Shown here one piece after another: positions 37,232 through 48,300 of a stretch of DNA of 64,000 nt. The DNA comes from Capsicum annuum (Eukaryota; Streptophyta; Magnoliopsida; Solanales; Solanaceae), in the NCBI RefSeq assembly GCF_002878395.1, contig NC_061121.1, forward strand, positions 137,709,580 to 137,773,579. Direction: 5' to 3'. The position numbers and the translations under genes are program-made. The stretch's first letter is position 1, and every line of letters begins with the position of its first letter. The notes under the pieces were generated by a model. It saw nothing but the letters and a program-made list of their open reading frames with translations, did not search any database and was not told the DNA's origin.

Positions 37232-38057
37232 GCCGGCATCATGGAAATAATAGGTTTCAAGTGAAGCTAATCCCCATCAGGAGGTTCCCTACTCGTGTAT
37301 GGAATACTAATAGCACAATACTAATGAAATGGACTTTTTCCACCTCCATAAGTCTCAATACATGCTCTTTCTATGGCCCTATGTGATCAATAATCTAGAA
37401 GAATGAAGACCAAGCTGCTTGCAAATGACTCAACGCGAAATTAAGTGACAAAACTAATCCCTTAATAAATCCACAAACCATCATATGCTCTAAAGTATAT
37501 AGCATAGAAGTAAGTCTGGCTCACTCAAGAAACTCAGCTTCATACTCTTTAACCAATAAGGAACCCTATTGAACATTAACAAACCCAACTCTGGCTTGTG
37601 AACTGCTCGATGAACAAGATGTCATCTCTGGGTATGAGGTTTTTGTAAGAAAGCTCAGAATCCCCAATGTTGAATCTTTAATGCCTAAAGTAGTCATAAA
37701 CTCTATTGAAGCCTATGATGGTCCTGAAACATCAGGCTAACATCGATGATATTTGATGTTAATATCCGACTCCCTAGTCTGACGCTGCACTAATACTGTA
37801 GAAACACAAGCCAAACATCTATTTGCATCTATTGATAACCTCATATCATACATCTTAAAAATAATAGGTTCAAAGAATGTACTAGAGGTTAATAGAAATA
37901 TGGCCACATAATAAGGAGTAAAGAATAGAATTTCCTAAGAATGCCTTATAGCCTTTCGAAGATAGGAAACAAATATCTCCATAATGATACACAGGACACC
38001 ATTAAGCACCTAGATATTGTACCAACACACCAATAAACCTACACTCTAATACCAATT
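37232..38057 (-). pseudogene. Element H gag, proximal part, leader and primer site
   Basis: Homologous to element C 20700-21442 (for example cataagtctcaatacatgct, and tcatatgctctaaagtatat beside its C equivalent). The primer site is the minus-strand TTGGTATTAGAG at about 38044-38056. Stops and indels throughout. Confidence 0.65.
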
Positions 38058-38356
38058 TGCCATGACATAATTTCTCAGATCATGATGCCACCTACTGTTA
38101 CCAACCATTAGGTAATCCAACCTGTTCTTGAACTGCTAGTAATTGATTATCAAGAGAAATTGAGGAAAATAGTGGTATAAATATGATAAAAATGATAATA
38201 TATATATTACAATCCAAAACCTTGTGAAATTAGTACAAGATCTTCTAATAAAGAATAGTGCATGGTAAAATACTAAATAAATATACATGTAAAACCTATC
38301 TCTGAATACAATATAAAGATTTGTCTAATAAATAAGGGGGAGAATAGTGTTTGATG
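38058..38356 (-). repeat. Truncated 5' LTR of element H
   Basis: Starts tgccatgacataatttctca, equivalent to the left end of C's LTRs, and follows 21443-21750 for about 300 bases (aaaacctatctctgaataca). Homology stops at about 38356, where element F appears to begin. Confidence 0.7.
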
Positions 38357-39850
38357 TGTCATGGTTTCATGGAACTTTCAATGCTTAAAATAAGGAAATT
38401 GTTTAACTACTTAGGTATTCTTGCTAGATGTGATTTTCCTTTGTGTTAATTTAGTATAAAAGTAGAGTTTGGAGCGATGAGTGAGTAAAAAGGAGAAAAA
38501 GTAGATGAGAAGACTGCCTATGAGCCAACCTACAACTTGTGGGCAGTACCTATGAATCTATAGGTGGCAAGTAGTTTAATTTTTTGATGATTATGAACAT
38601 TGATGATTCATTTTTATTCCTGCATATCCTACCTACGAGGCTAGATACAACCAATGGCCCATACGGATCCTCGTAGGTATATATTCTAAAGATTAAAGTT
38701 TTCCTGATTTCCATGAGCTAACTTACGCCTCGTAGGTACAACCTATGACCCGTAGGTTTCCTCGTGGATCGGTGCTAACTCTTTTTTCCGATATTATTTA
38801 GGATGGGTTTTATACTTATTTACAAATACCCTTTTGATATTTTATTATTAGTTTATTGACTTTATATGCTTTTTACATTATTTTGGTTTCTGAGATACAT
38901 TATTGATCTTGGAATTACTGTTCTTGGTTTTTAGTGTTCGAAATTAATTTTTGATTTTGGGTTTTCATTTTTATTATTTGTAAGTTTATCACTATGCTTT
39001 CATCAATGGAATATAAGTTTGTTCTTACAATCATGTGTAGCTAAACCTCATAAATAGGGTTGTGGGAACCCTGATAGATTAACAAAGAAGCTTTTGTGCA
39101 AAGTCATTCAGAATTGGTGTTTTCATATTTTTTGAATTTTTTTTGTTTTGATTTCTTTCTTATCGATTACAAATGTTTGGAACTCACTTGTATTTAATAT
39201 TTGCTTGAAAGAGTTGTAGAGATTCAGCAAAAGAAATCAAAACAATATTTTGAAGCTATCAACATTTATCTAATTTCCTGAGATCAAGAATAAGGGTTAG
39301 TAATCCAACACTCTAAGACCGAGAGGAGATGAGTAAAGTCCACCCATACCATGGTTGAAAGATGGGTAGGTGATATATAACTTGTTAGATCTAGCATGCA
39401 AGGCACCAAGATATTTTGATAAGGACAAGAATTTTATAGTGTTATGAAATCAATGGGAGAACAATCTGAGTGATTACCTCATATTGATGACAACCCTAAT
39501 TGCCCAGCATTGTTACTGCTACTTATACTTATACAAAACCCCTTTTTTGTCATTTCTAATTACATCATCAAGCTTGTGATTGATTTCCAACATATTCCTC
39601 ATGGGATCAACTCCAACATGGTCGAGTTCTATATTTTAGCACCAACCACTTCATATATTCTTGGATGTATAATTTGGGTGACATTAAATTTTGGCATCCT
39701 TTCTGAGGAATACAAATACAGATTGATTGATTGTGTTCATTGAAGTTGTTTGTTTTGTTTATTTATTTTTGGTTTTCTACTATTTATCGGTCATACGTCG
39801 GTGTATTCCTAGTACTCAAAGTCAAGCCAGTCCTCTTATTCTATAGGATC
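38357..39850 (+). repeat. Probable 5' LTR and leader of element F
   Basis: Starts TGTCATGG where H's LTR breaks off. At 38510-38780 there is a motif array: cctcgtaggta, acctatgacccgtaggt and cctacgaggc in both orientations. A possible degraded primer site (ttggtgtt) is near 39112, but the LTR end cannot be fixed without the second LTR. The 39510-39743 frame (77 residues) has no known domain. Confidence 0.4.
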
Positions 39851-40260
39851 CTGAGTTTCAACAAAACTTATGATAGAATCCTAAGATGGAGAGAATAGAT
39901 TACTATAAGAAAAAAAAACTTACACAAAGCAGTTCATGATTATCTAGATTTATTGAATTACCTACCTTAGCATGGTATTAAGAAAAATAATCAACAAATA
40001 ACTATCGGGTTAATAAATAAAGAAATTAATTTGTTAGCTTTTGCTCGACGTGCTCAAAAAAGGGCTAGACAAGAGAAGAAAGATCGTCAAGTAATACTTG
40101 ACAAAGATAGAGTTGGAAGGAATAGAGTTCAACTACTAGATCATTAATATTCGCAAATTTATAGTGATCAAAAGGAAAATCTTTGGTATATTGAACCAAT
40201 TGAGACAGTTCCTATCATTTCTCTAGAGTTACCAAGGATTAAAATTTGATATTACAAGCA
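39851..40260 (+). pseudogene. Degraded reading frame before the LINE, probably the gag N-terminus of element F
   Basis: One plus-strand frame from about 39930 to 40249 is open except for two stops. It gives a very basic stretch (LLAFARRAQKRARQEKKDRQ) followed by KENLWYIEPIETVP and a final ISLELPRIKI. Several stops further upstream also sit in a plausible frame. It directly precedes the LINE, on the other side of which F gag continues, so I infer gag or a leader protein. I do not recognise the family. Confidence 0.4.
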
Positions 40261-40268
40261 CAATGACC

Positions 40269-40579
40269 AACAACAACAACAACAAACCCAGTGTATTCCC
40301 ACCTAGTGGGGTCTGGGGGGGGTAAGATATACGCAGTCCATACCTCTACCTCTAAAGAAGTAGAAAGGCTCTTTCCGATAGACCCCCGGCTCAAGTCACG
40401 AGATACCACACAAGCTCATAGTAAAGCACAGAACTAGATTACATAACATAAATACGGCACCCATAAGTATTAGAAAATAGAGGAAAGCACACAGATTCGT
40501 AATAAAACATGGAACACGGAATCATAACAAGAATAAAACCCCCCCAAGTAATTCCCTACACTAGCGACCCAAACCGGCC
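40269..40579 (-). other. 3' region and (TTG)n tail of the LINE
   Basis: Contains the conserved 3' block and ends in TTG repeats. It lacks a poly(A) tail, as is usual for RTE elements. It is the part recognised by the element's reverse transcriptase and is often borrowed by SINEs. Confidence 0.85.
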
Positions 40580-43500
40580 CTAGTCTTCTGCCCTAATTCG
40601 CGTCCTCCAGACCTTCCTATCTAGGGTCATGTCCTCGGTGAGCTGTAACTGCTCCATGTCCCGCCTAATCACCTCACCCCAGTACTTCTTCAGCCTACCC
40701 CTACCCCGCCTAAAACCATCCAATGCTAGCCTCTCACACCTACGAACCGGGGCATCCATGCCCCTCCTCTTCAGTGTCCGAACCATCTCAATTGGGCTTT
40801 CCACATCTTGCACTCCACTGGAGTCACACCAACCTTCTCCCGGATAGTCTCATTCCGAACTCTATCCCCTCTAGTCAGCCCACACATCCAACGCAACATC
40901 CGCATTTCTGCCACCTTCATTTTTTGGATGTGGGAGTTCTTAACTGGCCAACACTCCGCTCCATACAACATGGCCGGACGGACTACCACCCTGTAGAATT
41001 TGCCTTTCAGTTTGGGCGGCACCTTCTTATCACACAACACCCCCAACGCGAGCTTCCACTTCATCCATCCCGCCCCAATACGGTGCAAGACAGCCTCGTC
41101 AATCTCACCATTACTCTGGATCACGGACCCGAGATACTTGAAACTATCCCTCTTACATACCTCCTATGATTCCAGCTTCACTACTACCTCATTCTCCCGC
41201 TTCACGTCATTAAACTTGCATTCCACATACTCTGTCTTGCTTCTGCTCACCCTAAACCCTTTAGACTCAAGAGTTTGCCTGCACACCTCTAATTTGTTAT
41301 TCACACCCCCTCGAGTCTCATCTATCAGAACTACATTGTCTGTAAAAAGCATACACCAAGGCACCTCCCCTTGAATACGCCGCGTCAACACATCCATCAC
41401 CAACGCAAACAAAAAGGGACTAAGAGTAGATCCTTGATGCAATCCTATCAAGACAGTGAAATGCTCTGAGTCTCCTCCAGCCGTCCTCACCTGAGTTTTC
41501 GCTCCATCATACATATCCTTAATTGCTCTAATATATGCCAGCGGTACTCCACTCACCTCCAAGCATCTCCAAAGCACCTCCCTGGGGACTTTGTCGTAAG
41601 CCTTCTCCAGGTCGATAAACACCATGTGCAGGTCCTTCTTCCTTTCCCTATATTCTTCCACCAACCTCCGCACCAGGTGAATTGCCTCTGTCGTCGAGCG
41701 GCCAGGTATAAATCCAAACTGGTTTTCCAAAATAGACACTATCCGTCTCAGCCTCACCTCAACCACTCTCTCCCAAATCTTTATAGAGTGACTCAATAAC
41801 TTAATCCCCCTATAGTTATTGCAACTCTGGATGTCACCCTTATTCTTATAGAGAGGGATCATGGCACTCCACCTCCAAGCCTCGAGCATCTTTGTCGTCT
41901 TGAAGATTTCATTAAACAATCCAGTCAACCACCTTACACCAGCCTCTCCAACGAACTTCCAAAACTCCACCGGTATCTCATCCGACCCCGTCGCCCTACC
42001 CCTTCGCATCTTGCGAATAGCCTCTCTAACCTCTTCTACCTTAAAACGTCTACAATAGCTAAAATCCCGACACTCCTCTGAGTGCTCCAGTTCCCCTAAC
42101 ACAATAGCTCTATCCCCTTCGTCATTCAAGAGCCTATAAAAGTATGACTGTCATCTATTCTTAATGTGGCCGTCCTCCACCAACACTCTACCGTCCTCCC
42201 CCTTAATTCACCTCACCTGATCGAGGTCACGACCCTTTCTCTCCCTAGCCTTAGCGAGTCTAAACAACTTTTTCTCCCCTCCTTTCCCCTGTAACCCTGC
42301 ATACAAGCTCTCAAAAGCGGTCGTCTTAGCTGTCGTGACTGCTGACTTAGCCTCCTTCCTAGCTAGCTTGTACTTTTTCCTGTTTACCCGCTTCTCTTCT
42401 TCGTCCTTATTCTCAACCAATTTAGCATACGCCCCTTTCTTGGTCCCCACTTTCTTCTCCACCTCTTCATTCCACCACCAACCCCCCCGATGATGCCCGG
42501 CCCGGCCCGTAGAAACACCCAACACCTCACTTGCATTCTCCCTGATACACCTAGCCGCCCTATCCCACATACTATCCACATCCCCCCTACACTCCCACAC
42601 CCCCATTCCCGCCAACTTCTCTCCTATCTCCTATGCATTTACTGAAGTCAAGCTGCCCCACTTAATTTTAGGTCTACACTCCTTACTCCTCCTCTTTCTA
42701 TTCTTCTTTATACCCAAATCCATAACCAAGAACCTATGCTAGGTCGAAAGATTCTCACGCGGGATGACCTTACAGTCCTTACACAATGCCCTATCCCCTT
42801 TCCTAAGCAACAAAAAGTCAATCTGGGACCTGGCTATCGCGCTTCGAAAGGTGATCAGGTGATCGTCCTTCTTCGAGAAGCCCGAGTTCACCACCACCAG
42901 CCCAAAGGACCTCGCAAACTCCAATAGAGTAGCCCTCTCTTCATTTCTCTCCCCAAAACCAAAACCACCATGCACCTCACCAAAGCCTCCCGGTAACGCC
43001 CCGATGTGCCCGTTGAAATCTCCTGCTACAACAATCTTCTCCGAGCTAGGCACGCCTCTCACCACCTCCTCCAAAGCGTCCCAAAACAGCATCTTCTCCT
43101 CCCCCTCCGATCCCACTTGCGGTGCATAGGCACTACACACGTTCAGGGTAAACCCCCGAATGACCAACTTAATAGTCATCAACCTATCGTTGATCCTCTT
43201 CACCTCTACTACCTGACCTCTAAGCTCTTCATCTACTAAGATGCCAACTCTATTCCTACGCCTCTCGCTCCCAGAGTACCACAGCTTGTAACGATCCACC
43301 TTCCTAGCCTTAGACCCTACCCACTTGCTCTCTTGAACACACGCAATATTGATCCTCCTCTTCCTAAGAATCTTCACAAGCTCTATGGACTTACCCTGAA
43401 GGGTTCCTATATTCCAAGACCCAACCCTCAGCCTACCATCCCTATCGACACGCCCTCCACTACCCCTCCCTCCCCCGCGGCCAAACCTTGGCCTCCCTCC

Positions 43501-43668
43501 CACTCCTGCCCTTTCCTCATCCCCCGCCCCCACTACGGCCCCACGCCCCAACCCCCTCGGACATGACCCTATCCAACCATTATCGCCCACAGCCACAACT
43601 ACATAAAAGTATAAGAAAATATAAAGATATAAACGACGGTGGTAGCAAAGTAGCAGCAAGAAATACAA
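40580..43668 (-). pseudogene. LINE (RTE) endonuclease-reverse transcriptase, disabled
   Basis: A single frame of about 1030 codons. N-terminal APE-type endonuclease (about 43530-42740): VGSWNIGTLQGKSIELVK, ACVQESKW with the catalytic Glu, VVAGDFNGHIG, ARSQIDFLL. Linker with [11 protein letters not shown]. Reverse transcriptase (42129-41164): [46 protein letters not shown] and [14 protein letters not shown]. The catalytic FADD box here reads FTDN (41335-41346). C-terminal part: [33 protein letters not shown]. Lesions: five in-frame stops (42739, 42631, 42208, 42151, 41164) and one deleted base at about 40773 shifting the last 65 codons. Translation and catalysis are both lost. The exact start codon is uncertain. 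Confidence 0.92.
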
Positions 43669-44416
43669 GGCTCACACAAATTCAAAGGAATAATCCAGGA
43701 ACAGAACTAAACTCAACTAGAGCGCAAACACCACTGGACTCAACACCCACAGCCCCAAAAATAGACTCCCAAGCCGATAACCCAATCCAAAGCAGTGCAA
43801 GAAACGACCACAGCAACAGCAACAACAGGCAACAGACAATATCAACAAATCCAATGCAAGTCAAGGTACAAGGGCTACTACTAGCATAATACGAAGAATG
43901 AAATAACAAAGGTTAGAAGTCATCGGGTTACGCTTGTAAACCAAGCCGGAAACCAAAGCCCAGCATTGACCAGGTTTCGGGGGATTCCGGTGCTGAGATG
44001 GAGTTGCAGCTGCTGGAGACCGAGGGAACTGGTCATCGTTTGGGTGCTGCGGCTGCTGGCGATCGAGCGGCGGGTGCAGGCGGAGCTGTGGCTGGAGATC
44101 GAGCTTCAGCTGTTGAAGACCGAATCGGCAGCTGGAGACCGAGCGGCGGCTGGCTGGAGACCGAGGTGGGGGGGCTGTTGTATCCCACCAGCGCCGGAGA
44201 GGGGGTATGGACGGAGAGGGGGGGTATGAACGGAAAGGGGAGAGAGCGGATTGGAACCGAAGGTCGGTGACAGAGGGCAGCGGGGAGCGGCGACGGGGGT
44301 CGGCGCCGGAGACCAGAGGCCAGGGCTGGAGGTCGGGTCGGGTCGGCGCCGAAGGTCGGCGACGGCGACGAGGGCCGGGGACCGGGACGAGAGAGAGAGA
44401 GAGAGGGTAGGGAGAG
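43669..44416 (-). promoter_or_regulatory. LINE 5' region: CpG-rich, internally repeated probable promoter
   Basis: From about 43970 to 44400 the sequence is strikingly GC- and CpG-rich against AT-rich surroundings. It contains repeated ctggagaccgag-like units (plus-strand view) and an agagagagagag run at 44389-44407. RTE LINEs need an internal promoter, so this is the likely place. Many overlapping open frames on both strands (43682-44448) arise from low stop density in GC-rich DNA and are not proposed as genes. Confidence 0.6.
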
Positions 44417-45830
44417 CCAATACTGAATTTAAAGGGAGTGTTTGCTAGTTTGCCTACTGATATGCAAACCTACACCTTATGAGCATTGTTGGGATTTGAA
44501 CTCTGTACAACCTATTGGAGGCGATTTATAAAGCTCTGTGAATCAAGTTGTTCCCATTATTTCTCATAGAAGAAGCGACGTTATGGTTAGGGAAGTTGCT
44601 CGTGGGTCTATTTCCACTTTGAATGAGTTGAGGATACAGTTCTTGAACCTATTTTTCCCGCCCTCTAGGATTCTATAGTAGAAAGATAAGATCTACAATT
44701 TCAGAAAATTCCATTTAGAGGCACACTACGAGACATGGGTAGCAATTAGGAAGATGCTGATAAATATTCAAAACCACAAAATCTCCAGGAGAAATTTGTT
44801 TAAAATATTCTATCGAGCCTTGAATTCAAATAGCAAGGTTATGGTTGACACTATTATAGGTGCATATTTTATGAGTATTCAAAGGGACCAGGTTTTAGAG
44901 ATCATAGACTAAATTATAGAAACTAATCAAGGGTGGCATACTTGAGAGATGAATTTCATTCAGTAGTAATGATATTAGTGCTTCTAGTGAGCAGAGAACC
45001 CTAGATGATATAGTTGCTTGAGCGGTAGCATAACTAAGAGTTGAGATTGGGTTTCTTACTAAGCAATTTACAACTATTAGAGTAGAAAAAATGATTGTTG
45101 AAAAAGGATAAGGTATATTTTATAGGCATAAAGGGTCTAATTTTGAGGAGGAAACAAAGTATTTAGATATAGTGATGGTGAGTTTCCATGCCATGGTCCA
45201 AGGTTATAATAAAAATGTTTGGAACTTGAGGCAATAAAATCAATGTCAAAACTACAGTAAAGAAAGTTATAGGGACAAGACTAGAGAGTGGGATGGTGAC
45301 TAAAACTAAAAAGATGATTACAAAGAGAAGAGTAGTCTTTATATTCCACCAGAGAACCATGATGATGAGTCTGGAATTTTTAGAATGGAAGTATTACTTG
45401 ATAAGCTTATTAAGGGTTCACAAAGCCAACAAGTTTTGTCTTAAGGATAATAATGCAGATATATAAGGATTGAGGTAGAAAGTAGAATCACAATCATCCT
45501 TGATTAAGAATCTTGAAAAGTAGTTTGGGTAGATGTCTACTACATTGAATCATTATCATATGAGTACTCTTCCTAGAAATACCATTAAAAATCTGAAGAA
45601 CGATAGTCACTTCCTTATTGTTACCACTAAAAATGGTAATGCTAATATTTATCCACCTATGTATGTGGTTGATAAGGAGAGAAATGACTCTACGAATATA
45701 TATGATGTACCCAAAGCTACAATAGAGAAGTTTATGACTAATGGTGAGACATCACAGAAAGGGATATATGTAGGGAAATTAATGGATAATTATACAGGCA
45801 AGCGTAAGAAGTTCACACCACTATAAAAGA
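44417..45830 (+). pseudogene. Element F gag
   Basis: After the LINE the frame gives LFPLFLIEEATLWLGKL, ELRIQFLNLFFPPSRIL, HYETWVAIRKML, IFYRALNSNSKVMVDTI and QVLEII, the classic Retrotrans_gag order of the Athila/Tat clade. The distal part (45533-45826) is an open 97-residue frame starting STTLNHYHMSTLPRNTIKN, equivalent to the conserved segment before protease in this clade. About a dozen stops are scattered upstream. Confidence 0.82.
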
Positions 45831-46059
45831 CCATTCCATGACCTTCTCCACCCTTTCCTTTATATTTGAAGAATAAAGTTGAATAATGGGAAAATTAAAA
45901 ATTCATGTCGATGTTGAAGGAATTGGTTGTGAATATCCCTCAAGTGGAAGAATTAGAGTATATGCCTATTTTATGCGAAATTCAAGAAGGATTTAGTGAC
46001 TAAGAAATGGACGGTGATTTTTGAGCCTGATAATAAATGCACCACTGTAGTGTTGCTGC

Positions 46060-46640
46060 CTCACAATCTTTAGTTTAGAAAAAGAAGGACCCCAAAGCTT
46101 TTACTGTTCTTTGTACTACTAGTTCCTTAAATTTTCTTGAGCGTTATGTAATCGGGGAGCTAGTATTAATCTGATTTTACTTACTATATACAAAAAATTG
46201 GGGTTGGTATCACTAAAGAGGGCCTGAATAAGATTATTGATGATCGATCAAATTTTAAAGAAGCCAAACGTATATTATGCGATGTGTTAATGAAGGTGGG
46301 TTCTTTCATATTCCTAGCTAACTTTATGATTCTTGATTTTAAGATAGATGTTATCATTCCTATTATATTTGAAAGGGCCTTTCTAGACACAGGTAGGGCA
46401 TTAGTTGACATTAATATGGGATAAATGAAATTTAGGATCAATAAGGAATAGGTAACTTTTAATATATGTCAGTCAATGAGGCATCAAAAAAATATGAGGG
46501 TAGTTTCTATGATAGACACAGTATATAAAGATATATTAGCTGCATACACTAGTAAGAGGCTTGATGTTTAGGCATTGGTATTAGTGATCATGAATTCTGA
46601 TATCAATTGTAATGATGAGTATGATGAGATGGAGAGCACA
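46060..46640 (+). pseudogene. Element F protease
   Basis: DPKAFTVLCTTSSLNF precedes the catalytic region. The usual D-x-G-A-S box here reads NRGASINLI after a frame change (about 46150), so the catalytic Asp is lost. The following AFLDTGRALVDI is the conserved second segment. Several stops. Confidence 0.75.
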
Positions 46641-47760
46641 CTTGTTGGAGAAGGGTCTTAAACTTATGCACCAACAAATTTAGATACTTATTTGAAGAAT
46701 AGAGAGACCATACTATGTCGACAATCTATGAGAAGCCACTAATTTTGGAATTTAAGGCCCTCTACTCATAGTTGGGTTACAAATTCTTGAGGGCCAATAA
46801 TACCTTATCGGTTATTATTGAAGCAGATTTTTAGATACGCATTTTGAGGACTTGATTATGGTGTTGCAGAGGTTTAAATGGGCCATTCATTTGACTAATG
46901 CAGATATTGTTAGAATTTCAACCAGAATTTAAACTCATAAGTTTTAGCTTAAACCAAAGTGTGTAGCTAGAATGGAGCATTTACGTTATCTAACTCCACC
47001 TATGCAAGATGTGGTGAAAAACAGATTATTAAGTGGTTAAATATAGGTATGGTTTACCCTATTACTAGTAACATATGGGTGTGCCCAATTTAGTGTATGA
47101 TGAAGAAGGGTAGGATCAGTGTTGTCCATAACGAGAAGAATGAATCAGTTCCTATGAGACTAGTCATAGGATAGCGAGTGTGTATGTATTATCGGAAGGA
47201 AAAAACTTAGACATAGAAGGATCACTTTCCTATGTCATTCATGGACTTGATGTTAGACTATCTTAAAGGTAGATGATGGTATAGTTTTATTAATGATTAT
47301 TCAAGGTATATTTAGATTTCTTTTTCCTTGAGGAGTAAGACAAAACTACTTTCACATGTCTAAATGGTATGTTAGTATTTAAAAGGATGACTTTTTGTAT
47401 TTTTAATGCTCCCGCCACTTTTCAACATTGCATGAAGTCTATCTTTTCTGATATAGTGTAGGATACTATCTATATCTTCATAGTTGTTTCTCTATTGTGG
47501 CTGACTCATTTGAGGACCAATTTGCTCACTTGGCTAATGTACTTCATAGAAGTAAGGAGTGTAAACTAGTTTTGAATTTGGAGAAATGTCACTTTATGGT
47601 TGAAAAGGGGATATTTCTTTGGTACAAAATCTCAAAAAAGGGGATAGAGGCCGACAAGGCTAAAATTAAGATAATTGAGAAATTGCCTCCACTGATTTCT
47701 ATGAAAGGTATTCGGAGTTTCTTTGGCCTTGCAGGTTCTTAGATGAGCTTTATCAAATAT
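46641..47760 (+). pseudogene. Element F reverse transcriptase
   Basis: Early segment MKKGRISVVHNEKNESVPMR and a YYRKEKT remnant of the DYRKLN motif, then CIFNAPATFQH-like words (about 47400). An open frame, 47497-47742, contains LVLNLEKCHFMVEKGIF and GIEADKAKIKIIEKLPP. Where FMDD is expected (about 47475) the sequence reads IFIVVS, so the catalytic Asp pair is gone. Confidence 0.8.
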
Positions 47761-48300
47761 ATTTCTAAGATTGCAAATTCATCGTGCAAGTTGTTGACAA
47801 AAAGGTGAAGAATGTTTTAGACGATGCTTGTCTTACGGTTTTTGAGTGCCTTTAAGAGAGGTTGATCTCAGCTCCTATTATTGTGTCTCTGATTTAGATT
47901 CTTCCATTTTAGGTGAAGTTTGACACTAGTTATGTGGCCCTAGGAGATGTCCGACTCAATGGCATGAGAAGATATTTCATCCATTTATTATGATAGCAAA
48001 GCACTCAACCTTGCATAGAAAAAATATAAAATTACTAAATAGGAATTTTTTATGGTAGCATTTGTTGTTGAAAAGTTCCAGTCCTATTTGATTGGAAGAA
48101 AAGTCATTATGCACACTTATCATGTCGCTCTTAGGTACCTTATGGTGAAGAGGTATGCTAAGCATATTTTAATTCGATAGGTGTTATTGCTGCAATAGTT
48201 TGACTTTGAGGTTAAGGTCCAAATGGGCATAAAAAATTAGGATGCAGACCATCTATCCCTTAGAGAAGAGGAAGAAATGCTTAAACAAGGGGATGGTCTT
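47761..48300 (+). pseudogene. Element F RNase H region
   Basis: Pieces in different frames: RLISAPIIVS, VKFDTSYVALG, FLMVAFVVEKFQSYLIG-type and DADHLSLREEEE. They match the RNase H domain that follows RT in gypsy elements. Multiple stops. Confidence 0.65.

Larger units (their letters stand above)
24479..38356 (-). mobile_element. Element H: older gag-only relative of C, hit by C and B
   Basis: Order on the minus strand: truncated 5' LTR (38356-38058), primer site, gag start (about 38050-37232), element B, gag end with zinc knuckle (28743-28320), family-specific interior, 3' frame remnant (about 25950-25620), and 3' LTR (25609-24479 and on to 14670-14472). The interior without B is about 4.0 kb, longer than C's 2.77 kb, and also lacks pol. 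Its LTR is split by C and cut again near 14471 by LTR G. Confidence 0.72.
40269..44416 (-). mobile_element. RTE-type LINE, nearly full length
   Basis: On the minus strand: GC-rich 5' region, one long endonuclease-reverse transcriptase frame, a short 3' region and a (TTG)n tail (plus strand aacaacaacaacaac). The ..CCCAGTGTATTCCCACC and gtggggtctggggggggtaa words are the conserved 3' end of RTE LINEs in Solanaceae. It interrupts element F gag. The flanks caatgacc (40261-40268) and ccaatact (44417-44424 area) are a possible diverged target duplication. Many CpG sites survive and few lesions are present, so this is the youngest insertion in the window. Confidence 0.92.

Noticed and set aside
14671..38356. 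Tandem LTR-interior-LTR-interior-LTR array
   Set aside because: The ctata duplication at 14666-14670 and 24479-24483, and the second LTR terminus at 25609, show one element inserted in the LTR of a relative.
39851..40260. Organelle DNA insertion
   Set aside because: The lysine-rich frame recalls plastid proteins, but I could not match it to any plastid or mitochondrial gene, and it sits in line with element F gag.
40269..40286. (CAA)n as an independent microsatellite
   Set aside because: It is the (TTG)n tail of the minus-strand RTE LINE, next to the conserved 3' block.
40723..41374. Long plus-strand frames opposite the LINE
   Set aside because: Shadows of the minus-strand reverse transcriptase, with no recognisable domain. 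The same holds for 43333-43889.
43966..44448. Arg/Gly-rich frames on both strands at the LINE 5' end
   Set aside because: GC-rich repeated DNA has few stop codons. No conserved motif was seen.
45533..45826. Stand-alone small host gene (97 residues)
   Set aside because: Its opening residues match the gag-protease linker of Athila/Tat elements and it lies in order between F gag and F protease.
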